Origin: Streptomyces ardesiacus
GTDB taxonomy: Bacteria > Actinomycetota > Actinomycetes > Streptomycetales > Streptomycetaceae
Reading direction: 5' to 3'
Assembly (NCBI RefSeq): GCF_003112575.1
Contig: NZ_BEWC01000001.1
Coordinates: forward strand, 310,001 to 374,000
Length of the DNA stretch: 64,000 nt
A program made the position numbers and the translations under genes. Below, one piece after another: positions 45,036-52,986 of the stretch (its first letter is position 1; each line of letters opens with the position of its first letter). The notes under the pieces were generated by a model, which was not told the DNA's origin, ran no database searches, and saw only the letters and a list, made by a program, of their open reading frames with translations.

Positions 45036-46073
45036 GTGAGACGCCTGAGCCGGCCGCGTTGGATGCCGATCGACCCGTACGTCCTGCTGCTGCTCGGCAC
45101 GGTGGGCCTCGCCGCGCTGCTGCCGGCCCGCGGCACGGGCGCCGACGTCGCCTCCGGCGCCTCCACCGGAGCGATCGCCTTCCTCTTCTTCCTCTACGGC
45201 GCCCGGCTCTCCACCCGTGAGGCGATGGACGGCGTACGGCACTGGCGGCTCCACGTCACGGTGCTGGCCTGCACCTTCGTCGTCTTCCCGCTGCTCGGCC
45301 TCGCGTCGCGCGGTCTGGTCCCGGTGTTCCTGACCGACCCCCTGTACCAGGGCCTGCTCTTCCTCACCCTGGTCCCCTCGACCATCCAGTCGTCGATCGC
45401 CTTCACCTCCATGGCCCGCGGAAACGTGCCCGCCGCCATCTGTGCGGGCTCCTTCTCCTCGCTGGCCGGCATCGTCGTCACACCGCTGCTGGCCGCCGCC
45501 CTGCTGGGCGGGGGCGCAGGCGGGTTCTCCGCCGACTCGCTGGTGGAGATCGTGCTGCAACTGCTGGTGCCGTTCGCGGCCGGGCAACTGCTGCGCCGGT
45601 GGATCGGCGGCTTCGTCGCCCGGCACAAGAAGGTGCTCGGGCTCGTCGACCGCGGCTCGATCCTCCTGGTCGTCTACACCGCGTTCAGCGAGGGCATGGT
45701 CCAGGGCATCTGGCACCAGGTGAGCCCGGTGCGCCTCGCCGGGCTGCTGGCCGTCGAGGCGGTGCTGCTGGCCGTGATGCTGCTCCTGACCTGGTACGGC
45801 GCGAAGGGGCTCGGCTTCGGGCGGGAGGACCGCATCGCGATCCAGTTCGCCGGGTCCAAGAAGTCGCTCGCCGCCGGGCTGCCCATGGCGAGCGTCCTGT
45901 TCGGCGCCCAGGCCTCGCTCGCGGTACTGCCGCTGATGCTCTTCCACCAGATGCAGCTGATGGTCTGCGCGGTGATCGCCAAGCGGCGCTCGCACGACCC
46001 CGAGGCGGTCCGGCCCGAGGAGCAGCGCCTCCCGGAGCGGGCGGCGGCCACCACCGGGAGCCGGTCCGGTTGA
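45036..46073 (+). CDS. Bile acid:sodium symporter (BASS/SBF-like) family transporter
   Basis: A 345-residue integral membrane protein with about 9-10 helices. SBF_like features: MPIDPYVLLLLGTVGLAALL at the start, GAIAFLFFLYGARLSTREAM in helix 2, LVPSTIQSSIAFTSMARGN (the crossed-helix region) and AGSKKSLAAGLPMASVLFG in the second half. Members carry organic anions with sodium or act as exporters. The LysR regulator lies divergently and is the probable controller. GTG start with TGGAG upstream. The hydrophilic tail (RRSHDPEAVRPEEQRLPE) is cytoplasmic. Confidence 0.94.
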   Translation: MRRLSRPRWMPIDPYVLLLLGTVGLAALLPARGTGADVASGASTGAIAFLFFLYGARLSTREAMDGVRHWRLHVTVLACTFVVFPLLGLASRGLVPVFLTDPLYQGLLFLTLVPSTIQSSIAFTSMARGNVPAAICAGSFSSLAGIVVTPLLAAALLGGGAGGFSADSLVEIVLQLLVPFAAGQLLRRWIGGFVARHKKVLGLVDRGSILLVVYTAFSEGMVQGIWHQVSPVRLAGLLAVEAVLLAVMLLLTWYGAKGLGFGREDRIAIQFAGSKKSLAAGLPMASVLFGAQASLAVLPLMLFHQMQLMVCAVIAKRRSHDPEAVRPEEQRLPERAAATTGSRSG

Positions 46074-46078
46074 GCGCC

Positions 46079-46117
46079 CCGGGCGTTCCGGGTGCCCCGG
46101 GCACCGCGGACGCCCGG
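46079..46117. terminator. Bidirectional terminator between transporter and fdhD
   Basis: Nested stem CCGGGCG-T-TCCG-GGTGCC, 3-nt loop, GGCACC-G-CGGA-CGCCCGG: 17 paired bases with two bulges, directly after the transporter stop and before the convergent fdhD stop at 46203. Nothing else is recognisable in 46118-46202. Confidence 0.75.
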
Positions 46118-46202
46118 CGCGGTCGAGGCGGGGCCCCTCGGGCGCAGGGGGCGCTCCCCGCCCGGCAGGGGCCCCGCCGCCGTGTCGCGGGCAGGGACGG
46201 GA

Positions 46203-47051
46203 TCAGCCCCGGACGGCCGCGGCCCGCAGGGCGACGCGGTCCTCTCCCGCGTACACGTTCATGGAGCTGCCGCGCAGGAAGCCCACCAGGGTCAGTCCCG
46301 TCTCTGCGGCGAGGTCCACCGCCAGCGAGGACGGCGCGGACACGGCGGCCAGCACCGGGATGCCCGCCATCACGGCCTTCTGCGCCAGCTCGAAGGAGGC
46401 CCGGCCGGACACCAGCAGGACGGAACGGGACAACGGCAGGCCGCCGTTCTGCAGGGCGCGCCCGACCAGCTTGTCGACCGCGTTGTGCCGGCCCACGTCC
46501 TCCCGTACGTCCACCAGCTCGCCGTCCTCGGTGAACAGCGCCGCCGCGTGCAGCCCGCCGGTCCGGTCGAAGACCCGCTGGGAGGCGCGCAGCCGGTCGG
46601 GCAGCTCGGCCAGCAGTTCCGGGGCGACGCGGAGCGGGGGAGTGTCGGCGATGGGCCAGCGGGCCGTCGTGCGCACCGCGTCCAGGCTCGCCTTGCCGCA
46701 CAGCCCGCAGGACGAGGTGGTGTAGACGTTCCGCTCCAGGGCGATGTCCGGGACGCGCACGCCGGGGGCCGTCCGCACGTCGACCACGTTGTAGGTGTTG
46801 GATCCGTCGACGGTGGCGCCCGCGCAGTACACGATGTTCTGCAGGTCGCCCTGTTCGGCGAGGACGCCCTCGCTGACCAGGAAACCGGCCGCGAGCGCGA
46901 AGTCGTCGCCCGGGGTGCGCATCGTGATCGCGAGGGGCTTGCCGTTCAGCCGGATCTCCAGCGGTTCCTCGGCGACGAGCGTGTCCGGCCGGGTGGACAC
47001 CGCACCGTCCCGTACGCGGATCACCTTGCGTCGTTCCGTGACTCGTCCCAT
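46203..47051 (-). CDS. fdhD: Formate dehydrogenase accessory sulfurtransferase
   Basis: A 282-residue FdhD protein, which passes sulfur from a cysteine desulfurase to the bis-MGD cofactor of formate dehydrogenase. The catalytic cysteine loop is [18 protein letters not shown] (C-x-x-C). Family blocks [54 protein letters not shown] and [20 protein letters not shown] are intact. The ATG at 47051 follows AAGGGG by seven bases. It is the last gene of the formate dehydrogenase operon, 32 bp after the FeS subunit gene, which supports assigning that enzyme as formate dehydrogenase rather than another molybdoenzyme. Confidence 0.97.
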   Translation of the reverse strand: MGRVTERRKVIRVRDGAVSTRPDTLVAEEPLEIRLNGKPLAITMRTPGDDFALAAGFLVSEGVLAEQGDLQNIVYCAGATVDGSNTYNVVDVRTAPGVRVPDIALERNVYTTSSCGLCGKASLDAVRTTARWPIADTPPLRVAPELLAELPDRLRASQRVFDRTGGLHAAALFTEDGELVDVREDVGRHNAVDKLVGRALQNGGLPLSRSVLLVSGRASFELAQKAVMAGIPVLAAVSAPSSLAVDLAAETGLTLVGFLRGSSMNVYAGEDRVALRAAAVRG

Positions 47052-47083
47052 GTTCGTGCCCCTTGCGCCGGTCGGTGTGCCGG

Positions 47084-47944
47084 TCAGTACCGGTTCTGTA
47101 CGTGCTGGTAGCCGAAGCGGCCCTTGATGCACAGGTTGCCGTGGGTCACCGGATTGTCGTGCGGAGAGGTGACCTTCACGATGTCATTGTCCTGCACGTG
47201 GAGCGTGAGGTTGCAGCCCACACCGCAGTAGGCGCACACGGTCGTCGTCCGTGTCTGCCGCTCCTCGTCCCAGGTGCCCGCCGCCCGCATGTCGTACTCC
47301 GACTTGAAGGACAGGGCGCCCGTGGGACACACCTCGATGCAGTTGCCGCAGTACACGCACGCCGAGTCGGGCAGCGGGCCGTCGTGCTCGACCGAGATCC
47401 GGGCGTCGAAGCCGCGGCCGGACACCGAGATGGCGAAGCTGTTCTGCCACTGCTCGCCGCAGGCGTCCACGCACTTGTAGCACAGAATGCATTTGCCGTA
47501 GTCGCGCACGTAGAGGTCGTTGTCGACGCGGGGCTCCTCCTCGACGCGGGCCGCGTCCGGGCCGAAGCGGTCGGGCTTCGCCTCGTACTCCTTGATCCAC
47601 CCGGCCACGGCGGGGGTGGTGGAGAGGTCGACGGAGGAGGCGAGGAGTTCGAGGACGACCTTGCGGCTGTGCCGGGCGCGCTCGGTGTCCGTGCGCACCA
47701 CCATGCCCGGCTCGGCCCGCCGCGAGCAGGCGGGCGCGAGGGTCCTGGCGCCCTCGACGTCCACGACGCAGACCCGGCAGGCGTTCTTCGGGGTGAGCGT
47801 GTCGCCCTCGCACAGCGTCGGGACGTCCTTGCCGGCGGCCCGGCAGGCGTCGAGGATCGTGGACCCCTCGGGGACCCTGGCCTCCTGCCCGTCCAGGGTG
47901 AACTCCACCAGGCGGCGCGGCACTCCGAGCGGTATCGCGGTCAT
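47084..47944 (-). CDS. Formate dehydrogenase FeS subunit (NuoG-N-like)
   Basis: A 286-residue electron-transfer subunit corresponding to the N-terminal third of NAD-dependent formate dehydrogenase alpha chains. The [2Fe-2S] ferredoxin domain ([30 protein letters not shown]) is followed by the His-Cys3 cluster segment ([15 protein letters not shown]) and a dicluster ferredoxin ([29 protein letters not shown]). The C-terminus is the Mo/W-enzyme 4Fe-4S ligand motif [14 protein letters not shown] with [13 protein letters not shown]. The protein ends exactly where the catalytic domain would begin. That domain is encoded separately at 49880-51808. Its ATG overlaps the stop of the NuoE-NuoF fusion gene by four bases. 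Confidence 0.95.
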   Translation of the reverse strand: MTAIPLGVPRRLVEFTLDGQEARVPEGSTILDACRAAGKDVPTLCEGDTLTPKNACRVCVVDVEGARTLAPACSRRAEPGMVVRTDTERARHSRKVVLELLASSVDLSTTPAVAGWIKEYEAKPDRFGPDAARVEEEPRVDNDLYVRDYGKCILCYKCVDACGEQWQNSFAISVSGRGFDARISVEHDGPLPDSACVYCGNCIEVCPTGALSFKSEYDMRAAGTWDEERQTRTTTVCAYCGVGCNLTLHVQDNDIVKVTSPHDNPVTHGNLCIKGRFGYQHVQNRY

Positions 47945-49899
47945 TCGTAGGCCCCCAGACGGTCGATGGCGGATTCCACGGCGTTCCAGGCGGTCTGCCC
48001 CAGACCGCAGATCGAGGCGTCCCGCATCGCGCGGCCGACCTCGCGCAGGAGGGTGATGTCGTCGGCGGCGTCGGCGCCGGTGCGGCCGACGAGCCGGTGG
48101 AGGGCCTCCTCCTGGCGTACGGTCCCGACCCGGCACGGCACGCACTGGCCGCACGACTCGTCGCGGAAGAACTCCGCGATGCGCAGGAGCAGGCGGGGGA
48201 GCGGCACCGTGTCGTCGAAGGCCATGACGACACCGGAGCCGAGCGTCGTGCCCGCCTCGCGGGTGCCCTCGAAGGTGAGCGGAATGTCCAGCTCGTCGGG
48301 GCGGACGAAACCGCCCGCGGCGCCGCCGAGCAGGACCGCGCGGAGGTGGTCGCGGACCCCGGCGAGGGCGAGCAGCTCGCCGAGCGTGGCGCCGAAGGGG
48401 AGTTCGTAGACGCCGGGGCGGGCCACGCTGCCGGACACGCAGAACAGCTTCGGGCCGGTGGACGTCGGCGTGCCGATCGCGGCGTACGCCGGGGCGCCCC
48501 TGGTCAGGATGGGGAGGACGTTGACCAGGGTCTCCACGTTGTTCTCGACCGTGGGCCTGCCGAACAGGCCCTTCTCGACGGGGAACGGCGGTTTGGAGCG
48601 GGGCTCGCCGCGGTGGCCCTCGATGGAGTTGAACAGGGCCGTCTCCTCGCCGCAGACGTACGCGCCGGCGCCGCGCCGGATCTCGATGTCGAAGGCGTAG
48701 CCCTGGCCGAGGACGTCGTCGCCGAGGAGGCCGCGGGTGCGGGCCTGCGCGACGGCGTGGGTGAGGCGGGCGAGGGCGCGGGGGTACTCGCCGCGGAGGT
48801 AGAGGTAGCCCCGGTGGGCGCCGGTCGCGTAGCCCGCGATCGTCATCGCCTCGATCAGGGCGTACGGGTCGCCCTCCATGAGGACGCGGTCCTTGAAGGT
48901 GCCGGGTTCGGATTCGTCGGCGTTGCAGACGAGGTAGTGCGGGTGGTCGGGCTGGGCGGCCGTCGCCTGCCACTTGCGGCCGGTGGGGAAGGCGGCGCCG
49001 CCGCGGCCGACCAGGCCGGCGTCGGTGACCTCGCGGATGACGGCGGCGGGGCCGAGGTCGAAGGCGCGGCGGAGGGCGGTGTAGCCGCCGTGGGCGCGGT
49101 AGTCGTCGAGGGAGGCGGGGTCGGTGGTGCCGATGCGTTCGAGGAGGACGAGGGCGGGGTCGCCGGCCTGGGGGACCGCCAGGGCGGGGGCGGGCTCGGT
49201 GGGGGCCGATTCGGGGGCGGTGGCGGTCTGGACTGCCGTGTCCGGGGTCGCGGGGGCGCATACGGCCGTCGCGTGGAGGGTGTTCCGCCCCCGCGGCCCC
49301 TTCCCGGTCCCGTCCCCGGGGGCTGCCGCCCCCGGACTCCCGCTGCCGGCCTGGACGGCCTCGTCCTCGGACGCCGGACGGGCTGGGAGGTCTTCCTGCG
49401 CCGGACCGGCCGGGGCGCCCGCCCGGACAACCAAGGCCGCCGGGGCCCGTTCGCACAGGCCCAGGCACGGCGACCGTTCGACCTTCACGCCGCTCTCCGG
49501 ACCCAGGCGTGACTCCACCGCCGCGCACAGGCGGCTCGCGCCCGCCGTCGTGCACGCCAGGTCCGTGCAGACGTGGAGGACGGTCGCCGGGCGGGGGCGG
49601 ACGGAGAACATGGCGTAGAAGGTGGCCACCCCGTACGCCTCGGCCGGAGGGACGGTCAGGCGGCGGCACACGTAGTCCAGGGCGCCCTCGCTGATCCAGC
49701 CGACGCGGTCGTTGAGCGCGTGCAGGGCCGGGAGGAGCTGGTCGCGGCGGTCCCGGGCCTCCCGGCCGCCCCGGGCCCACCGCAGGTCGGCGTCGGAGCG
49801 GTCGGCGCCCTCCCAGGAGGACTCGGGCGGGCCGAGCAGGGCGTCGACGGCCGCGCGTTCCTCGTCCGTGGGTTTGCCGTCACCGAAGCGCAGGTCCAC
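47941..49899 (-). CDS. NuoE-NuoF fusion, NADH-binding subunit of formate dehydrogenase
   Basis: A 652-residue diaphorase subunit, transferring electrons to NAD+. Residues about 40-165 are NuoE-like, with thioredoxin-fold [2Fe-2S] cysteines in HVCTDLACTTAG and SPCLGLCERAP. Residues about 165-245 are a Pro/Ala/Glu-rich linker. From about 250 comes NuoF: FMN loop GLVGRGGAAFPTGRKW, NAD region CNADESEPGTFKDR, AGAYVCGEETALFNSIEG, and the [4Fe-4S] motif ESCGQCVPCRVGT with the fourth Cys in SICGLG. Such fusions occur in soluble NAD-linked formate dehydrogenases. GTG start within the tail of the catalytic subunit gene (20-bp overlap). Confidence 0.95.
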   Translation of the reverse strand: MDLRFGDGKPTDEERAAVDALLGPPESSWEGADRSDADLRWARGGREARDRRDQLLPALHALNDRVGWISEGALDYVCRRLTVPPAEAYGVATFYAMFSVRPRPATVLHVCTDLACTTAGASRLCAAVESRLGPESGVKVERSPCLGLCERAPAALVVRAGAPAGPAQEDLPARPASEDEAVQAGSGSPGAAAPGDGTGKGPRGRNTLHATAVCAPATPDTAVQTATAPESAPTEPAPALAVPQAGDPALVLLERIGTTDPASLDDYRAHGGYTALRRAFDLGPAAVIREVTDAGLVGRGGAAFPTGRKWQATAAQPDHPHYLVCNADESEPGTFKDRVLMEGDPYALIEAMTIAGYATGAHRGYLYLRGEYPRALARLTHAVAQARTRGLLGDDVLGQGYAFDIEIRRGAGAYVCGEETALFNSIEGHRGEPRSKPPFPVEKGLFGRPTVENNVETLVNVLPILTRGAPAYAAIGTPTSTGPKLFCVSGSVARPGVYELPFGATLGELLALAGVRDHLRAVLLGGAAGGFVRPDELDIPLTFEGTREAGTTLGSGVVMAFDDTVPLPRLLLRIAEFFRDESCGQCVPCRVGTVRQEEALHRLVGRTGADAADDITLLREVGRAMRDASICGLGQTAWNAVESAIDRLGAYE

Positions 49900-51808
49900 C
49901 GGTGCTCACCTTCTCGATCCGGATCGCCGAGGCCTTGAACTCCGCCGTCCCGGCGATCGGACAGTTGGCCTCGATGGTCAGCTTGTTGGTGTCCACCTCG
50001 TCCGGGAAGTGGAAGCTCATGAACGCCAGGCCGGGGCGCAGGGCCGTGTCGACCCAGACGGGGGCGAGCAACGAGCCGCGCCGCGAGACGACCCGGACCT
50101 CCTCGCCGACCCGCACGCCGTAGCGTTCGGCGTCCTCCGGGCAGAGTTCCACGGACTCGCCGCGACGCAGGGGGGAGGAGTAACCGCCGCTCTGCACGCC
50201 CGTGTTGTAGGAGTCGAGACGGCGCCCCGTGGTCAGGCGGATGGGGTAGCGCTCGTCGGTGAGGTCCACGGGCGGGTCGTGCCGGACGATGCCGAAGGGG
50301 GCCCGGCGGCCGCGGTGGGCCGGGTCCGGGGACCACAGCCTGCCGTGCAGGTACGGCGGTTCCAGCCCGTCCGTGCTCGGGCACGGCCACTGGATGCCCT
50401 GGTGCTCCTCCAGACGGGCGTACGTCATGCCGTGGTGGTCGGGGGAGAGGGAGCGCAGTTCGTTCCAGACGGCCTCCGCGTCGGCGTACTTCCAGTCGTG
50501 GCCGAGGCGGGCCGCGAGGTCGCAGAGGATGTCGATGTCCTCCCGGGCCTCCCCCGGCGGGGTCACGGCCCGCCGCACGCGCTGGACGCGCCGTTCGCTG
50601 TTGGTCGTGGTGCCCTCGGTCTCCGCCCAGCCGGCGGTCGCCGGGAGGACCACGTCGGCCAGTTCGGCGGTCCTGGTGAGGAAGATGTCCTGGACCACCA
50701 GGAAGTCCAGGGCGCGCAGGCGGCGCACCGCCTGGTCGGCGTCCGCCTCCGACTGGGCCGGGTTCTCGCCGATGCAGTAGACGGCGCGGAGCGTGCCGTC
50801 GTCCATCGCCTCGAACATCTCCGTCAGGGTGAGGCCGTGGCGCGGCTCGACCACCGTGTCCCAGGCCGTCTCGAACTTCCGGCGCACCTCCGGGTCGAGG
50901 ACGTCCTGGAAGCCGGGGAGCCGGTTGGGGATGGCGCCCATGTCGCCGCCGCCCTGCACGTTGTTCTGGCCGCGCAGGGGCTGCAGTCCGGAGCCGTAGC
51001 GGCCGACGTGGCCGGTGAGCAGGGAGAGGTTGATCAGCGCACGCACGTTGTCCGTGCCGTTGTGGTGCTCGGTGATGCCGAGGGTCCAGCACAACTGGGC
51101 GCGCTCGGCGCGGGCGTAGGCGTGCGCCAGGTCGCGGACGGCGGCGGCCGGTACGCCCGTCACCTTCTCGGCGAGGGAGAGGGTCCAGGGTTCCACCAGG
51201 GCCCGGTAGTCGTCGTAGCCCGTCGTCGCACGGGCGATGAACGCCTCGTTGGCCAGCCCCGCGTGGATGATCTCGCGGCCCACCGCGTGCGCCAGCGGGA
51301 TGTCCGTGCCGACGTTCGGACCGAGCCAGCTCTCCGCCCACTCGGCGGTGGAGGTGCGGCGCGGGTCGACCACGTACATGCGGGCGCCGTTGCGCAGGCC
51401 CTTCAGTACGTGCTGGAAGAAGATCGGGTGCGCGAAGCGGGCGTTGGAGCCCCACATCACGATGACGTCGGTGTGCTCGATCTCCTCGTAGGAGGAGGTG
51501 CCGCCGCCCGACCCGAAGGCCGCCGACAGGCCCGCCACGCTCGGTGCGTGGCAGGTGCGGTTGCAGGAGTCCACGTTGTGGGTGCCCATGACCACCCGGG
51601 CGAACTTCTGCGCCACGTAGTTCATCTCGTTGGTCGCCCGGGCGCAGGAGAACATCCCGAACGCGCCGCGCGCCGCCGCCAGCCCCCGGGCCGTGCGGTC
51701 CAGGGCCTCCTCCCAGGTCGCCCGGCGGAAGGGTTCGTCGCGCGAGTCCCGGACCAGGGGGTGGGTGAGACGGGTGTAGGTCTTGGGGGTTCGGTCGCGT
51801 TTCCTCAT
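49880..51808 (-). CDS. Formate dehydrogenase catalytic subunit (Cys type), lacking its own FeS motif
   Basis: A 642-residue bis-MGD molybdenum/tungsten subunit that oxidises formate to CO2. The active-site block is NVDSCNRTCHAPSVAGL: the metal ligand is cysteine (TGC), followed by the essential His. Cofactor-binding stretches include VMWGSNARFAHPIFFQHVLK, YVVDPRRTSTAEWA, LRGQNNVQGGGDMGAIPNRL and GENPAQSEADADQ. The C-terminal molydopterin-dinucleotide barrel starts YPIRLTTGRRLDSYNTG. The usual N-terminal C-x2-C-x3-C cluster is absent, since the protein starts at the region after it; that motif is on the 286-residue partner. The ATG overlaps the upstream reductase-like gene by four bases. No Sec insertion is needed. 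Confidence 0.95.
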   Translation of the reverse strand: MRKRDRTPKTYTRLTHPLVRDSRDEPFRRATWEEALDRTARGLAAARGAFGMFSCARATNEMNYVAQKFARVVMGTHNVDSCNRTCHAPSVAGLSAAFGSGGGTSSYEEIEHTDVIVMWGSNARFAHPIFFQHVLKGLRNGARMYVVDPRRTSTAEWAESWLGPNVGTDIPLAHAVGREIIHAGLANEAFIARATTGYDDYRALVEPWTLSLAEKVTGVPAAAVRDLAHAYARAERAQLCWTLGITEHHNGTDNVRALINLSLLTGHVGRYGSGLQPLRGQNNVQGGGDMGAIPNRLPGFQDVLDPEVRRKFETAWDTVVEPRHGLTLTEMFEAMDDGTLRAVYCIGENPAQSEADADQAVRRLRALDFLVVQDIFLTRTAELADVVLPATAGWAETEGTTTNSERRVQRVRRAVTPPGEAREDIDILCDLAARLGHDWKYADAEAVWNELRSLSPDHHGMTYARLEEHQGIQWPCPSTDGLEPPYLHGRLWSPDPAHRGRRAPFGIVRHDPPVDLTDERYPIRLTTGRRLDSYNTGVQSGGYSSPLRRGESVELCPEDAERYGVRVGEEVRVVSRRGSLLAPVWVDTALRPGLAFMSFHFPDEVDTNKLTIEANCPIAGTAEFKASAIRIEKVSTGGPALR

Positions 51809-52776
51809 GCGGCGCTCCTCAGCGCGAGCAGGTCCGACAGGGCGTGCACGGTGCGCAGCGTGGGCACCGGGACGCCGGTGATCGCCGCCAGCTCGACGAC
51901 GGCCGCGAGCAGCACGTCGAGTTCGAGCGGCTTGCCGCGCTCCAGGTCCTGGAGCGTGGAGGTGCGGTGGTCGCCGACCTTCTCGGCGCCCGCGAGCCGG
52001 CGTTCGACGGAGACGCCGACCTCGCAGCCGAGAGCGGCGGCGACCGCCAGCGTCTCGGTCATCATCGTCTCGATGACCTCCCTGGTGCCGCCGTGCAGGC
52101 ACATCTGCCGCATGGTGGCGCGCGCCAGGGCGCTGATGGGGTTGAAGGAGATGTTGCCCAGCAGCTTCAGCCAGATGTCGCCGCGCAGGTCGGGCTCGAC
52201 CGGGCACTTCAGTCCGCCCGCCCGCATCGCCTCGCTGAACGCCAGACAGCGCGCCGAGACCTCCCGGCCGGGCTCGCCGATCGAGAACCGGGTGCCTTCC
52301 ACGTGCCGTACGACGCCCGGCTGTTCCAGTTCGGTGGCCGCGTACACCACGCAGCCGACGGCCCGTTCGGGCGCGAGCACCGCACTGACCGCGCCGGCCG
52401 GGTCCACGCTTTCGAGGCGACGCCCGTCGTAGGGGCCGCCGTGCCGGTGGAAGTACCACCAGGGGATGCCGTTCTGGGCGGCCACGACCGCCGTCGAGTC
52501 GTGCAGGAGCGGCTCGATCAGCGGCCCGCACGCCGCGTACGAGTGGGCCTTCAGGCCCAGGAACACGTAGTCCGCCGGGCCGACTTCGGCCGGGTCGTCG
52601 GTGGCGTGCGGGCGCGCGGTGAAGTCGCCGCGCGGGCTGCGCACCCGTACTCCGTACTGCCTCATGGCCGCCAGATGCGGTCCACGGGCGATGAGGTGCA
52701 CGTCGGCGCCCGCACGGTGGAGCGCGGCGCCGACGTAGGCGCCGATCGCCCCGGCGCCGAGGACTGCGACTTTCAT
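51805..52776 (-). CDS. Ketopantoate reductase-like (ApbA/PanE) oxidoreductase
   Basis: A 323-residue NADPH-dependent 2-oxoacid reductase of the ApbA/PanE family. The N-terminal Rossmann loop is VAVLGAGAIGAYVGAALHRA with VHLIARGPHL, and the mid-protein strand is DYVFLGLKAHSY. The catalytic helix IWLKLLGNISFNPISALARA holds the conserved Lys and Asn. The true PanE substrate is ketopantoate. As first gene of the formate dehydrogenase operon (ATGA overlap with the catalytic subunit), this paralogue more likely acts on another 2-oxoacid or supports cofactor metabolism; that is inference. It lies divergent from the OFA transporter, with the candidate GntR operator between. Confidence 0.92.
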   Translation of the reverse strand: MKVAVLGAGAIGAYVGAALHRAGADVHLIARGPHLAAMRQYGVRVRSPRGDFTARPHATDDPAEVGPADYVFLGLKAHSYAACGPLIEPLLHDSTAVVAAQNGIPWWYFHRHGGPYDGRRLESVDPAGAVSAVLAPERAVGCVVYAATELEQPGVVRHVEGTRFSIGEPGREVSARCLAFSEAMRAGGLKCPVEPDLRGDIWLKLLGNISFNPISALARATMRQMCLHGGTREVIETMMTETLAVAAALGCEVGVSVERRLAGAEKVGDHRTSTLQDLERGKPLELDVLLAAVVELAAITGVPVPTLRTVHALSDLLALRSAA

Positions 52777-52857
52777 GGCGGGGGAGCTCCGTCCGGTCGA
52801 GGGATACCGAGGAACTGGGGGAGGGGATCAACGAAGTGCCGATGATGTCGACGAAAT

Positions 52858-52871
52858 ATTGTCTACAGTAT
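52858..52871. promoter_or_regulatory. Candidate FadR/GntR operator between transporter and formate dehydrogenase operon
   Basis: ATTGTCTACAGTAT, an AT-rich island. It contains GTC-TAC, fitting the FadR-subfamily GntR consensus GTM-N0-1-KAC, and the 9-mer GTCTACAGT. The reverse complement ACTGTAGAC occurs again at 55630-55638 upstream of the local GntR gene. The site is central between the ApbA-like start (52776) and the transporter start. Confidence 0.6.
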
Positions 52872-52986
52872 GGAGGTTGGGGCGGCAAGACTTTGTGCAG
52901 CAGGAGTGGTGGCAGTAGTGGTGGTCTGTAGTTGTGTGCTCAACAGTCTTCTCAAGCGCTTTCCCGATGCCTACGGTTGGGGACCC

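Noticed and set aside
41309-45166. 1285-codon minus-strand open frame
   Set aside because: It crosses the DHA2, Lrp and LysR genes out of frame and has repetitive Arg/Gly/Ala composition without any motif.
51548-51553. Selenocysteine at the formate dehydrogenase active site
   Set aside because: The codon is TGC (Cys) followed by CAC (His); no in-frame TGA is present.
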